This document shows positions 19,301-27,130 of a stretch of 64,000 nucleotides of DNA, piece after piece. The stretch spans positions 930,001 through 994,000 of the forward strand of contig NZ_JABWRF020000001.1 in NCBI RefSeq assembly GCF_014268805.2, written 5' to 3'. Origin of the DNA: Pseudomonas farsensis. Lineage in GTDB: Bacteria > Pseudomonadota > Gammaproteobacteria > Pseudomonadales > Pseudomonadaceae. The translations under genes were made by a program, and so were the position numbers. Within the stretch, counting starts at the first letter, position 1; each line of letters starts with the position of its first letter. Under the pieces are notes generated by a model. It was not told the origin of the DNA. It did not search any database and was given only the letters and a program-made list of their open reading frames with translations.

Positions 19301-19626
19301 CGGTGGCGCATGGCCTGTTCGACGGGTTCACCGTTGACCACCGCCTGGAAAGCCTGGCGGGTGCGGGCGCGGTCCTCGTCAGGCAGCAGGTCGAGATAGT
19401 CGACATCGTTGGGCAATGCACGCTGTGGATCGAAACCGAATAGCGCCTGGGTGCCGCGCGACCAGCTGACCCTGCCGGTTTCGATGTCCCATAGCCAGGC
19501 GCCCAGGCGTGCGCCATTGAGTGCGGCCAGCAACTGCGGTGCGTTCTGCCAGGCCTGCTCGGAGGCTTGTGGGTCGGCAGCGGGTATGCGCGGCAGGCGC
19601 GGAAAACGGTTCGCTGATTTGGGCAT
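16330..19626 (-). CDS. PAS-GGDEF-EAL cyclic-di-GMP signalling protein
   Basis: 1098 residues, no clear transmembrane segment, so probably a cytosolic sensor. About five PAS/PAC units occupy residues 30-650 (recurrent patterns such as [17 protein letters not shown] and [23 protein letters not shown]). The GGDEF domain follows (about 665-825, intact [12 protein letters not shown]), then EAL (about 840-1090) with EVLLRW and [27 protein letters not shown] intact. Both diguanylate cyclase and phosphodiesterase activities are therefore possible; in such hybrids one activity often dominates. Multiple PAS units suggest redox, light or small-ligand input. Monocistronic, convergent with ibpA across its terminator. 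Confidence 0.94.
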   Translation of the reverse strand: [1098 protein letters not shown]

Positions 19627-19686
19627 CGGTACCAGACCTTTGGCGGATATCGCGTCCTTGTGGGGTAAGGCCGCCCAGGCTCCTTG

Positions 19687-20565
19687 TCAGGTAGCCCCGG
19701 CGTGGCTGTCGAGCAGGGCCATGAAGGCCCTGGCCGCGTTCGATAACGTGCGTTCGGTGTGCAGAATGTAGCCTAGCTGGCGCGACAGCTGTATGCCCGG
19801 CAGGGCGATGGGTGCCACCTGCTCATCGAGCATAGTCCGTGGCAGCACACTCCACGCCAGGCCAATGGAAACCATCATCTTGATGGTTTCGAGGTAATTG
19901 GTGCTCATGGCGATGTTCGGCGTCAGCCCCTGGCTTTCGAACAGCCGCTGCACAATATGGTGGGTAAAGGTATTGCCGCCGGGAAAGACCGCCGGATGGC
20001 GCGCCACATCTGCCAGGCTGACACCGCCAGTGCGCGCCAGCGGATGCTCGGGGGCGGCGACGAAATCCAGCGCGTCGTCCCATACCGGGGTGGCGCGGAC
20101 CAGGTGGTGAGGCTCTGGGGCAAGGGTGATTACGGCAATTTCTGCGCGGCCATGGAGAATTTCATCGTAGGCCGCTTCCGAATCCATGAACTGAATATCC
20201 AGCGCCACGGCCGGATACTGCCGGGTAAAAGCCCGAAGCAGCGGGGGCAGGCGGTGCAGGCCGATGTGGTGGCTTGTTGCCAGGGTCAGCCGACCACTCA
20301 CCTGGCCAGTCAAATTGGTCAGTGCGCGTCGGGTATCATCAAGCACGTTGAGGATCTGATAGGCCCGTGGCAGCAGGGCCCGGCCGGCTTCGGTCAGGGT
20401 CACTTCCCGGCCCAGGCGGTCGAACAGGCGCACGTCCAGTTGTTGCTCAAGGCCGGCGATGCGCTTGCTGATGGCAGGCTGGGTCAGGTGTAACCGTTCG
20501 CCTGCCCCTGAAAAGCTTCCCGTCTCGGCAATCGCGATAAACGCACTAAGGTTGGCAAGATCCAA
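19687..20565 (-). CDS. LysR-family regulator divergent from leuC
   Basis: 292 residues. Winged HTH at residues 1-60 (LSAFIAIAETGSFSGAGERLHLTQPAISKRIAGLEQQL) and a periplasmic-binding-like effector domain from about 90. It lies head to head with leuC, 131 bases apart, a setting in which LysR proteins usually control the divergent gene. Control of the leu cluster is therefore inferred; the natural effector could be a leucine-pathway intermediate such as 2-isopropylmalate. Two dyads are in the shared region. Confidence 0.92.
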   Translation of the reverse strand: MDLANLSAFIAIAETGSFSGAGERLHLTQPAISKRIAGLEQQLDVRLFDRLGREVTLTEAGRALLPRAYQILNVLDDTRRALTNLTGQVSGRLTLATSHHIGLHRLPPLLRAFTRQYPAVALDIQFMDSEAAYDEILHGRAEIAVITLAPEPHHLVRATPVWDDALDFVAAPEHPLARTGGVSLADVARHPAVFPGGNTFTHHIVQRLFESQGLTPNIAMSTNYLETIKMMVSIGLAWSVLPRTMLDEQVAPIALPGIQLSRQLGYILHTERTLSNAARAFMALLDSHAGAT

Positions 20566-20585
20566 GGTTCAGATTCCTAGTGGTT

Positions 20586-20621
20586 ATGCAAAGCATGAAA
20601 ATTATGAATTTGAGTTATTCA
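20586..20621. promoter_or_regulatory. Dyads in the lysR/leuC intergenic region
   Basis: ATGC-AAA-GCAT (20586-20596) and TGAAT-N7-ATTCA (20605-20621). The region is unusually AT-rich for this window. The dyads are candidate binding sites for the divergent LysR regulator; neither is an exact T-N11-A palindrome. Confidence 0.45.
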
Positions 20622-20696
20622 ATCTATCGCCATAGCATCGTCCGTACAAGCCAAGGGGTCTTTGGCATAGAAAGACGCTGATGAGGAAACAGTCTG

Positions 20697-22130
20697 ATGG
20701 CTGGCAAAACGCTCTACGACAAACTCTGGGACGCTCATGAAGTCAAGCGCCGTGATGACGGCTCTTCGCTGATCTACATCGACCGTCACATCATCCACGA
20801 AGTGACCTCGCCCCAGGCTTTCGAGGGCCTGCGCCTGGCCAGCCGCAAACCGTGGCGCATCGACACCAACATCGCCACCCCCGACCACAACGTGCCGACC
20901 ACCCCGGAACGCAAGGGCGGTATCGAAGCCATCGCCGATGAAGTTTCGCGCCTTCAGGTGCAGACCCTCGACGAAAACTGCGACGAATACGGCATCGTCG
21001 AATTCAAGATGAACGACGAACGTCAGGGCATCGTGCACGTGATCAGCCCCGAGCAGGGCGCAACCTTGCCGGGCATGACCGTGGTCTGCGGCGACTCGCA
21101 CACCTCCACCCACGGCGCATTCGGCGCACTGGCCCACGGCATCGGCACCTCCGAGGTTGAGCACGTGCTCGCCACCCAGTGCCTGGTCGCCAAAAAAATG
21201 AAGAACATGCTGGTGCGCGTCGAAGGCCAGTTGCCTGCAGGCGTTACCGCCAAGGACATCGTCCTGGCCGTAATCGGCAAGATCGGCACCGCCGGTGGCA
21301 ACGGCCATGCCATGGAGTTCGCCGGCAGCGCCATTCGCGAGCTGTCGATGGAAGGCCGCATGACCATCTGCAACATGTCCATCGAGGCCGGTGCCCGGGT
21401 GGGCCTGGTCGCCACCGATGCCACCACCATCGCCTATGTAGAAGGCCGCCCGTACGCGCCTAAAGGCGAGCAGTGGAAGCTTGCAGTAGAAGCCTGGAAA
21501 GACCTGGTGTCTGACGACGACGCCGTGTTCGACACCGTTGTCGAGTTGGACGCTTCGCAAATCAAGCCGCAGGTGAGCTGGGGCACTTCGCCTGAAATGG
21601 TCCTGGCGGTCGATCAGCGCGTGCCGGACCCGGCTGCCGAAGCCGACCTGATCAAGCGCGGCTCCATCGAACGTGCCCTGAAGTACATGGGTTTGAGTGC
21701 CAACCAGGCGATCATCGACATCCGCCTTGATCGCGTGTTCATCGGCTCGTGCACCAACTCGCGCATTGAAGACCTGCGCGCCGCCGCCGAAATCGCCAAG
21801 GGCCGCAAGGTTGCCGCCAGCGTCAAGCAGGCCATCGTTGTGCCGGGCTCGGGCCTGGTCAAGGCTCAAGCCGAGCGTGAAGGGCTGGACAAAATCTTCC
21901 TCGAAGCCGGTTTTGAATGGCGTGAGCCTGGCTGCTCGATGTGCCTGGCCATGAACCCGGACCGCCTCGAAAGCGGCGAGCACTGCGCATCTACTTCCAA
22001 CCGTAACTTCGAAGGCCGCCAGGGCGCCGGTGGCCGTACCCACCTGGTGAGCCCGGCCATGGCCGCCGCCGCCGCCGTAACCGGCCACTTCATCGATGTT
22101 CGCGAGTTGATCCAAGGGAGCGCAGCATGA
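20697..22130 (+). CDS. leuC: 3-isopropylmalate dehydratase large subunit
   Basis: 477 residues. Aconitase-type 4Fe-4S enzyme: cluster ligands are visible in [12 protein letters not shown] and [11 protein letters not shown], and the TTPERKGG and [13 protein letters not shown] segments are standard. With LeuD it isomerises 2-isopropylmalate to 3-isopropylmalate in leucine synthesis. The stop overlaps the leuD start by four bases (ATGA), indicating translational coupling for a 1:1 complex. Confidence 0.98.
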   Translation: MAGKTLYDKLWDAHEVKRRDDGSSLIYIDRHIIHEVTSPQAFEGLRLASRKPWRIDTNIATPDHNVPTTPERKGGIEAIADEVSRLQVQTLDENCDEYGIVEFKMNDERQGIVHVISPEQGATLPGMTVVCGDSHTSTHGAFGALAHGIGTSEVEHVLATQCLVAKKMKNMLVRVEGQLPAGVTAKDIVLAVIGKIGTAGGNGHAMEFAGSAIRELSMEGRMTICNMSIEAGARVGLVATDATTIAYVEGRPYAPKGEQWKLAVEAWKDLVSDDDAVFDTVVELDASQIKPQVSWGTSPEMVLAVDQRVPDPAAEADLIKRGSIERALKYMGLSANQAIIDIRLDRVFIGSCTNSRIEDLRAAAEIAKGRKVAASVKQAIVVPGSGLVKAQAEREGLDKIFLEAGFEWREPGCSMCLAMNPDRLESGEHCASTSNRNFEGRQGAGGRTHLVSPAMAAAAAVTGHFIDVRELIQGSAA

Positions 22131-22771
22131 AAGCCTTTACCCAGCACATTGGTCTCGTCGCGCCGTTGGATCGTGCCAACGTCGATACCGACCAGATCAT
22201 CCCCAAGCAGTTTCTCAAGTCGATCAAACGCACAGGCTTTGGCCCCAATTTGTTCGACGAGTGGCGTTACCTGGATGTTGGCCAGCCGTACCAGGACAAC
22301 AGCAAGCGCCCGCTCAACCATGACTTCGTGCTCAACCACGACCGTTACCAAGGTGCCAGCGTGTTGCTGGCGCGGGAAAACTTCGGTTGCGGTTCCAGCC
22401 GTGAGCATGCGCCGTGGGCCTTGGATGAGTACGGTTTCCGCAGTGTGATCGCGCCAAGCTTTGCCGACATCTTCTTCAACAACAGCTTCAAGAACGGCCT
22501 GTTGCCCATCATCCTTGACGCCGCTGAAGTAGACGAGCTGTTCAAGCAGGTCGAGGCCAACCCGGGTTACCAGTTGACCATCGACCTTGAAGCCCAGGCG
22601 GTGACCCGCCCGGACGGCAAAGTGCTGAAGTTCGAGATCGACGCATTCCGCAAGCACTGCCTGCTCAATGGCCTGGACGATATCGGCCTGACCCTGCAGG
22701 ACCAGGAAGCCATCAAGGCTTTCGAAGGCAAGCATCGCGCAAGCCAGCCATGGCTGTTCCGCGACGCCTGA
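22127..22771 (+). CDS. leuD: 3-isopropylmalate dehydratase small subunit
   Basis: 214 residues. Contains the swivel-domain motif [15 protein letters not shown] and the opening [13 protein letters not shown] of LeuD. Partner of LeuC, translated from an overlapping ATGA. Followed by a methyltransferase gene after 40 bases rather than directly by leuB. Confidence 0.98.
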   Translation: MKAFTQHIGLVAPLDRANVDTDQIIPKQFLKSIKRTGFGPNLFDEWRYLDVGQPYQDNSKRPLNHDFVLNHDRYQGASVLLARENFGCGSSREHAPWALDEYGFRSVIAPSFADIFFNNSFKNGLLPIILDAAEVDELFKQVEANPGYQLTIDLEAQAVTRPDGKVLKFEIDAFRKHCLLNGLDDIGLTLQDQEAIKAFEGKHRASQPWLFRDA

Positions 22772-22811
22772 GCTGAACGCACTGACCCGGCCCCATACAA
22801 GGATTGAAGCC

Positions 22812-23576
22812 ATGACCAGCAGCACCCACAACGACGTGGTCCAACGCCAGTTCGGCGAGCAGGCCAATGCCTACCTGAGCAGCGCCGTGCATGCCCAAGG
22901 CCGCGAGTTTGCGCTGCTGCAGGAAGCATTGGCAGGGCGGGGCGATGCGCGTGTGCTGGACCTGGGTTGCGGTGCCGGGCATGTCAGTTTCCATGTGGCG
23001 CCACAGGCTGGCGAAGTGGTGGCTTATGACCTGTCGCAGTCGATGCTCGATGTGGTCGCAGCTGCGGCCGATGCGCGCGGTCTTGCCAACATCCGCACCG
23101 AGTGTGGCGCTGCCGAGCATCTGCCGTTTGCCGATCAGTCGTTCGACTTTGTCTTCAGCCGTTATTCGGCGCACCACTGGAGCGACCTGGGCCTGGCCCT
23201 GCGCGAGGTGCGCCGGGTGCTCAAGCCGGGTGGGGTGGCAGCGTTCATCGACGTGATGTCGCCGGGCAGCCCGTTGCTCGACACTTACTTGCAAAGCGTC
23301 GAGTTGCTGCGCGACACCAGCCATGTGCGCGACTACAGCGTCGCCCAATGGCAGCGTCTGGTCAGCGAAGCCGGGTTGCACGTCACTGGCCACAGCCGCC
23401 AGCGCCTGCGTCTTGAATGGCAGTCGTGGGTCGAGCGCATGCGCACCCCTGAAGCGCTGCGCGTAGCCATACGCCAGTTGCAGCAAGCCATGGGCGAGGA
23501 AGTACGGCAGTATTACCAGATTGAAGCCGATGGCTCGTTCAGCACTGACGTGCTGGTGCTTTGGGCTGAACGTTGA
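22812..23576 (+). CDS. Class I SAM-dependent methyltransferase within the leu cluster
   Basis: 254 residues. The SAM-binding motif I is VLDLGCGAGHVSFHV (about residues 46-60), followed by motif II VVAYDLSQSMLDVV and the post-motif RVLKPGG, as in UbiE/BioC-type small-molecule methyltransferases. It has its own AAGGA ribosome site and is enclosed between leuD and leuB in the same direction. No substrate can be read from the sequence. The position suggests, but does not show, a link to branched-chain carboxylic acids. Confidence 0.88.
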   Translation: MTSSTHNDVVQRQFGEQANAYLSSAVHAQGREFALLQEALAGRGDARVLDLGCGAGHVSFHVAPQAGEVVAYDLSQSMLDVVAAAADARGLANIRTECGAAEHLPFADQSFDFVFSRYSAHHWSDLGLALREVRRVLKPGGVAAFIDVMSPGSPLLDTYLQSVELLRDTSHVRDYSVAQWQRLVSEAGLHVTGHSRQRLRLEWQSWVERMRTPEALRVAIRQLQQAMGEEVRQYYQIEADGSFSTDVLVLWAER

Positions 23577-23629
23577 TTATCTACGGTGTGGCCGAACCGG
23601 CCGCACCGCTTGAATGAATAGAGGAAAGC

Positions 23630-24712
23630 ATGAGCAAGCAGATTCTGATTCTCCCAGGCGATGGTATTGGCCCGGAAATCATGGCCGAAGCGGTCAAGGT
23701 ACTGGAGCTGGCCAACGACAAGTTCCAGCTTGGTTTCAGCCTGGCCCATGATGTGATCGGCGGCGCAGCCATCGACAAACACGGCGTACCGCTGGCTGAC
23801 GAAACCCTCGAGCGCGCGCGCAAGGCCGACGCCGTGCTGCTGGGCGCCGTGGGTGGCCCGAAGTGGGACAAGATCGAGCGCGATATCCGCCCGGAGCGCG
23901 GCCTGCTGAAAATCCGTTCGCAACTGGGCCTGTTCGCCAACCTGCGTCCAGCCATTCTCTATCCGCAACTGGCGGACGCATCCTCGCTCAAGCCAGAAAT
24001 CGTTTCTGGCCTGGACATCCTCATCGTCCGTGAACTCACCGGCGGCATCTACTTTGGTGCTCCGCGCGGTCAGCGCGAGCTCGAAGGCGGCGAGCGCCAG
24101 GCTTACGACACCCTGCCGTACAGCGAAAGCGAAGTGCGCCGCATCGCCCGCGTCGGCTTCGACATGGCCCGTGTGCGCGGCAAGAAGCTGTGCTCGGTCG
24201 ACAAGGCCAACGTACTGGCCTCCAGCCAACTGTGGCGTGAAGTGGTCGAAGAAGTGGCCAAGGACTACCCGGATGTCGAGCTGAGCCACATGTACGTGGA
24301 CAACGCCGCCATGCAGTTGGTCCGCGCACCGAAGCAGTTCGACGTTGTAGTGACTGACAACATGTTCGGCGACATCCTGTCCGATGAAGCCTCCATGCTC
24401 ACCGGCTCCATTGGCATGCTGCCGTCGGCGTCGCTGGATGCCGACAACAAGGGTATGTACGAGCCTTGCCACGGCTCGGCACCGGACATTGCCGGGCAGG
24501 GCATTGCCAACCCGCTGGCGACCATTCTGTCGGTGTCGATGATGCTGCGTTACAGCTTCAACCAGGTGGCCGCTGCCGAAGCGATCGAACGGGCGGTAAG
24601 CCTGGTCCTGGACCAGGGCCTGCGCACGGGTGATATCTTCTCGTCGGGTTGCCGCAAGGTTGGTACGCAGGAAATGGGCGATGCAGTAGTCGCAGCGCTG
24701 CGGAATCTGTAA
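23630..24712 (+). CDS. leuB: 3-isopropylmalate dehydrogenase
   Basis: 360 residues, typical length. [11 protein letters not shown] at the N-terminus, substrate arginines in the [16 protein letters not shown] region, the [10 protein letters not shown] segment, the metal-site aspartates in [14 protein letters not shown], and the NAD-site [14 protein letters not shown]. It oxidises and decarboxylates 3-isopropylmalate with NAD. Preceded by a GAGGA ribosome site and followed by a terminator-like hairpin before asd. Confidence 0.98.
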   Translation: MSKQILILPGDGIGPEIMAEAVKVLELANDKFQLGFSLAHDVIGGAAIDKHGVPLADETLERARKADAVLLGAVGGPKWDKIERDIRPERGLLKIRSQLGLFANLRPAILYPQLADASSLKPEIVSGLDILIVRELTGGIYFGAPRGQRELEGGERQAYDTLPYSESEVRRIARVGFDMARVRGKKLCSVDKANVLASSQLWREVVEEVAKDYPDVELSHMYVDNAAMQLVRAPKQFDVVVTDNMFGDILSDEASMLTGSIGMLPSASLDADNKGMYEPCHGSAPDIAGQGIANPLATILSVSMMLRYSFNQVAAAEAIERAVSLVLDQGLRTGDIFSSGCRKVGTQEMGDAVVAALRNL

Positions 24713-24719
24713 TCTCTCT

Positions 24720-24757
24720 GGCCCGCCACCACTAACTCCCGGTGGCGGCCCACTTTT
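24720..24757 (+). terminator. Hairpin with T-run between leuB and asd
   Basis: CCCGCCACC (24722-24730) pairs with GGTGGCGG (24741-24748), followed by CCCACTTTTT. It sits in the 64-base leuB-asd gap, so it is either the end of the leu unit or a partial attenuator. The asd ribosome site follows within about 10 bases. Confidence 0.7.
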
Positions 24758-24776
24758 TAGCAAAGGTGTAGTTGCG

Positions 24777-25889
24777 ATGAAACGTGTAGGTCTGATCGGT
24801 TGGCGTGGAATGGTCGGTTCCGTGCTCATGCAGCGGATGCTCGAAGAGCAGGACTTCGATCTGATCGAGCCGGTGTTCTTTACCACTTCCAATGTGGGCG
24901 GCCAGGGGCCGAACGTGGGCAAGGACATTGCCCCGCTCAAGGATGCCTACAACATCGACGAGCTCAAGACCCTCGATGTCATCCTGACTTGCCAGGGCGG
25001 CGACTACACCAACGAAGTCTTCCCCAAGCTGCGCGAAGCCGGCTGGCAGGGCTACTGGATCGACGCGGCCTCGTCACTGCGCATGCAGGATGATGCGGTG
25101 ATCGTACTAGACCCGGTCAACCGCAAGGTGATCGACCAGCAGCTGGACGCCGGTACCAAGAACTACATCGGCGGCAACTGCACCGTCAGCCTGATGCTGA
25201 TGGGCCTGGGTGGCTTGTTCGAAGCAGGTCTGGTGGAATGGATGAGCGCCATGACCTATCAGGCAGCCTCCGGCGCCGGTGCGCAGAACATGCGCGAGCT
25301 GATCCGTCAGATGGGCGCAACCCACGCCGCTGTCGCCGACGACCTGGCCAACCCGGCCAGCGCCATCCTCGATATCGACCGCAAGGTTGCCGAAGCCATG
25401 CGCGGCGAGGCGTTCCCTACCGAAAACTTCGGCGTGCCGCTGGCTGGCAGCCTGATCCCGTGGATCGACAAAGAGCTGCCGAACGGTCAAAGCCGTGAAG
25501 AATGGAAAGCCCAGGCCGAGACCAACAAGATCCTCGGTCGCTTCAAAAGCCCGATCCCGGTCGACGGTATCTGCGTGCGCATCGGCGCCATGCGTTGCCA
25601 CAGCCAGGCATTGACCATCAAGCTGAACAAGGACGTGCCGCTGGCCGATATCGAAGGCATGATCAGCCAGCACAACCCATGGGTGAAGCTGGTGCCGAAC
25701 CAGCGCGAGGCCACCATGCAGGAGCTGAGCCCGGCGCGTGTTACCGGCACCCTGAACGTGCCGGTCGGTCGTCTGCGCAAGCTGAACATGGGCTCGCAGT
25801 ACCTGGGCGCATTCACGGTCGGCGACCAACTGCTGTGGGGTGCTGCCGAACCGCTGCGCCGCATGCTGCGGATTCTGCTGGAGCGCTGA
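24777..25889 (+). CDS. asd: Aspartate-semialdehyde dehydrogenase
   Basis: 370 residues. NADP-binding start [18 protein letters not shown], catalytic Cys135 in [13 protein letters not shown] (same number as in E. coli Asd), and [15 protein letters not shown] with the substrate arginine and histidine. It reduces aspartyl phosphate to aspartate semialdehyde for lysine, threonine and methionine, and for diaminopimelate in the cell wall. Followed by a strong terminator. Confidence 0.98.
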   Translation: MKRVGLIGWRGMVGSVLMQRMLEEQDFDLIEPVFFTTSNVGGQGPNVGKDIAPLKDAYNIDELKTLDVILTCQGGDYTNEVFPKLREAGWQGYWIDAASSLRMQDDAVIVLDPVNRKVIDQQLDAGTKNYIGGNCTVSLMLMGLGGLFEAGLVEWMSAMTYQAASGAGAQNMRELIRQMGATHAAVADDLANPASAILDIDRKVAEAMRGEAFPTENFGVPLAGSLIPWIDKELPNGQSREEWKAQAETNKILGRFKSPIPVDGICVRIGAMRCHSQALTIKLNKDVPLADIEGMISQHNPWVKLVPNQREATMQELSPARVTGTLNVPVGRLRKLNMGSQYLGAFTVGDQLLWGAAEPLRRMLRILLER

Positions 25890-25919
25890 TTGCCCAGGGT
25901 TGATCCTTAGCTCTGCCGA

Positions 25920-25950
25920 GCCCGCGCCGCGAAAGTGGCGCGGGCTTTTT
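25920..25950 (+). terminator. Terminator of asd
   Basis: GCCCGCGCC (25920-25928) pairs with GGCGCGGGC (25937-25945), followed by five T. Confidence 0.92.
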
Positions 25951-26053
25951 ATTGGGCGGGGCAGCAACGCTGCGCGCTGCCCTATCTCCCGCCCGGTAAT
26001 CCAAGTAAAGTGCCGCTCCCGCGCCGTCCCCCCGAAGCAGAAGGACCCAAGCC

Positions 26054-27058
26054 ATGACCGTACCGCTAGATATCGCCGTAGTTGGCGCCACCGGCAACGT
26101 AGGCGAAGCACTCGTGCAGATCCTCGAAGAGCTGAGCTTTCCGGTTGCCACCCTGCATCTGCTGGCCAGCATGGAATCAGCGGGCAGCAGCGTGATGTTC
26201 GCCGGCAAGAAGATCAAGGTTCGCGAGGTCGACAGTTTTGACTTTGCCCAGGCAAAACTGGTGTTTTTCGCTGCAAGCCCCGCCGTTAGCCGTAGCTTCG
26301 CGCCCAAGGCCCAGGCTGCCGGCTGTGCCGTTATCGACTTGTCCGGTGCGCTCGATGGCGCGTACGCCGTGGTGCCAGAGGCCAATGCAGAGCGCGCGGG
26401 CCAGTTGCCGCAGCCGGCAGTGATCACGAGCCCCACCGCAGGTGCCGTGGCCCTGGCCGTTGCGCTGGCGCCGCTCAAAGGGCTACTTGATATCGAGCGC
26501 ATCCAGGTCAATGCCTGCCTGGCGGTATCGGCTCAGGGTAAAGAAGCCGTTGGTGAGTTGGCCCGGCAGACCGCCGAGCTGCTCAACGCTCGCCCATTGG
26601 AGCCGCGCATCTTTGACCGCCAGGTGGCGTTCAACCTGCTGGCGCAGGTCGGCACGCCAGACGAGCAGGGCCATACTGGTGTTGAACGGCGCCTGGTCAG
26701 CGAACTGCGCCAACTGCTGGGCCTGCCAGACCTGAAGATTTCGGTCACCTGCATTCAAGTCCCGGTGTTTTTCGGCGATAGCTTCAGTGTGGCGGTGCAG
26801 AGCCGTTGCCCGGTGGATCTGGCAGCCGTCAGCCGCGCTCTGGACAGCGCCGCCAGCGTGGAGTTGGTCGAACCCGGCGATTATCCGACCCCGGTCGGTG
26901 ACGCAGTGGGGCAGGACGTGGTCTATGTTGGACGTGTACGCCGTGGAATCGATGAGGATGAACAGCTCAATCTCTGGCTGACCACCGACAATGTGCGCAA
27001 AGGTGGGGCGCTCAACGCTGTGCAAGTGGCGCAATTGTTGATTAAACACATGGCGTAA
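26054..27058 (+). CDS. ASADH-like protein (Usg-1 type) lacking the catalytic cysteine
   Basis: 334 residues. The fold is that of aspartate-semialdehyde dehydrogenase: AVVGATGNVGEALVQILEE at the N-terminus and the C-terminal substrate domain. At the position where active ASADH has P-N-C-S/T, this protein reads P127-T-A-G (VITSPTAGAVAL), so the nucleophilic cysteine is replaced by Ala129. This is the state described for Usg-like paralogues, which lie upstream of truA in many gammaproteobacteria, as here (fimV-truA follow). It is unlikely to have dehydrogenase activity; function unknown. Confidence 0.85.
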   Translation: MTVPLDIAVVGATGNVGEALVQILEELSFPVATLHLLASMESAGSSVMFAGKKIKVREVDSFDFAQAKLVFFAASPAVSRSFAPKAQAAGCAVIDLSGALDGAYAVVPEANAERAGQLPQPAVITSPTAGAVALAVALAPLKGLLDIERIQVNACLAVSAQGKEAVGELARQTAELLNARPLEPRIFDRQVAFNLLAQVGTPDEQGHTGVERRLVSELRQLLGLPDLKISVTCIQVPVFFGDSFSVAVQSRCPVDLAAVSRALDSAASVELVEPGDYPTPVGDAVGQDVVYVGRVRRGIDEDEQLNLWLTTDNVRKGGALNAVQVAQLLIKHMA

Positions 27059-27130
27059 AAGATACTGGCCAGTAATTTTGTCCTACACCGCAACAGGTTT
27101 TTTGGGACGGTTCATACAAGGGAAGAGTTC

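Noticed and set aside
22812..23576. BioC, a malonyl-ACP O-methyltransferase, for the methyltransferase in the leu cluster
   Set aside because: Motifs fit UbiE/BioC-type enzymes generally, and no biotin gene is near; the assignment is not supported.
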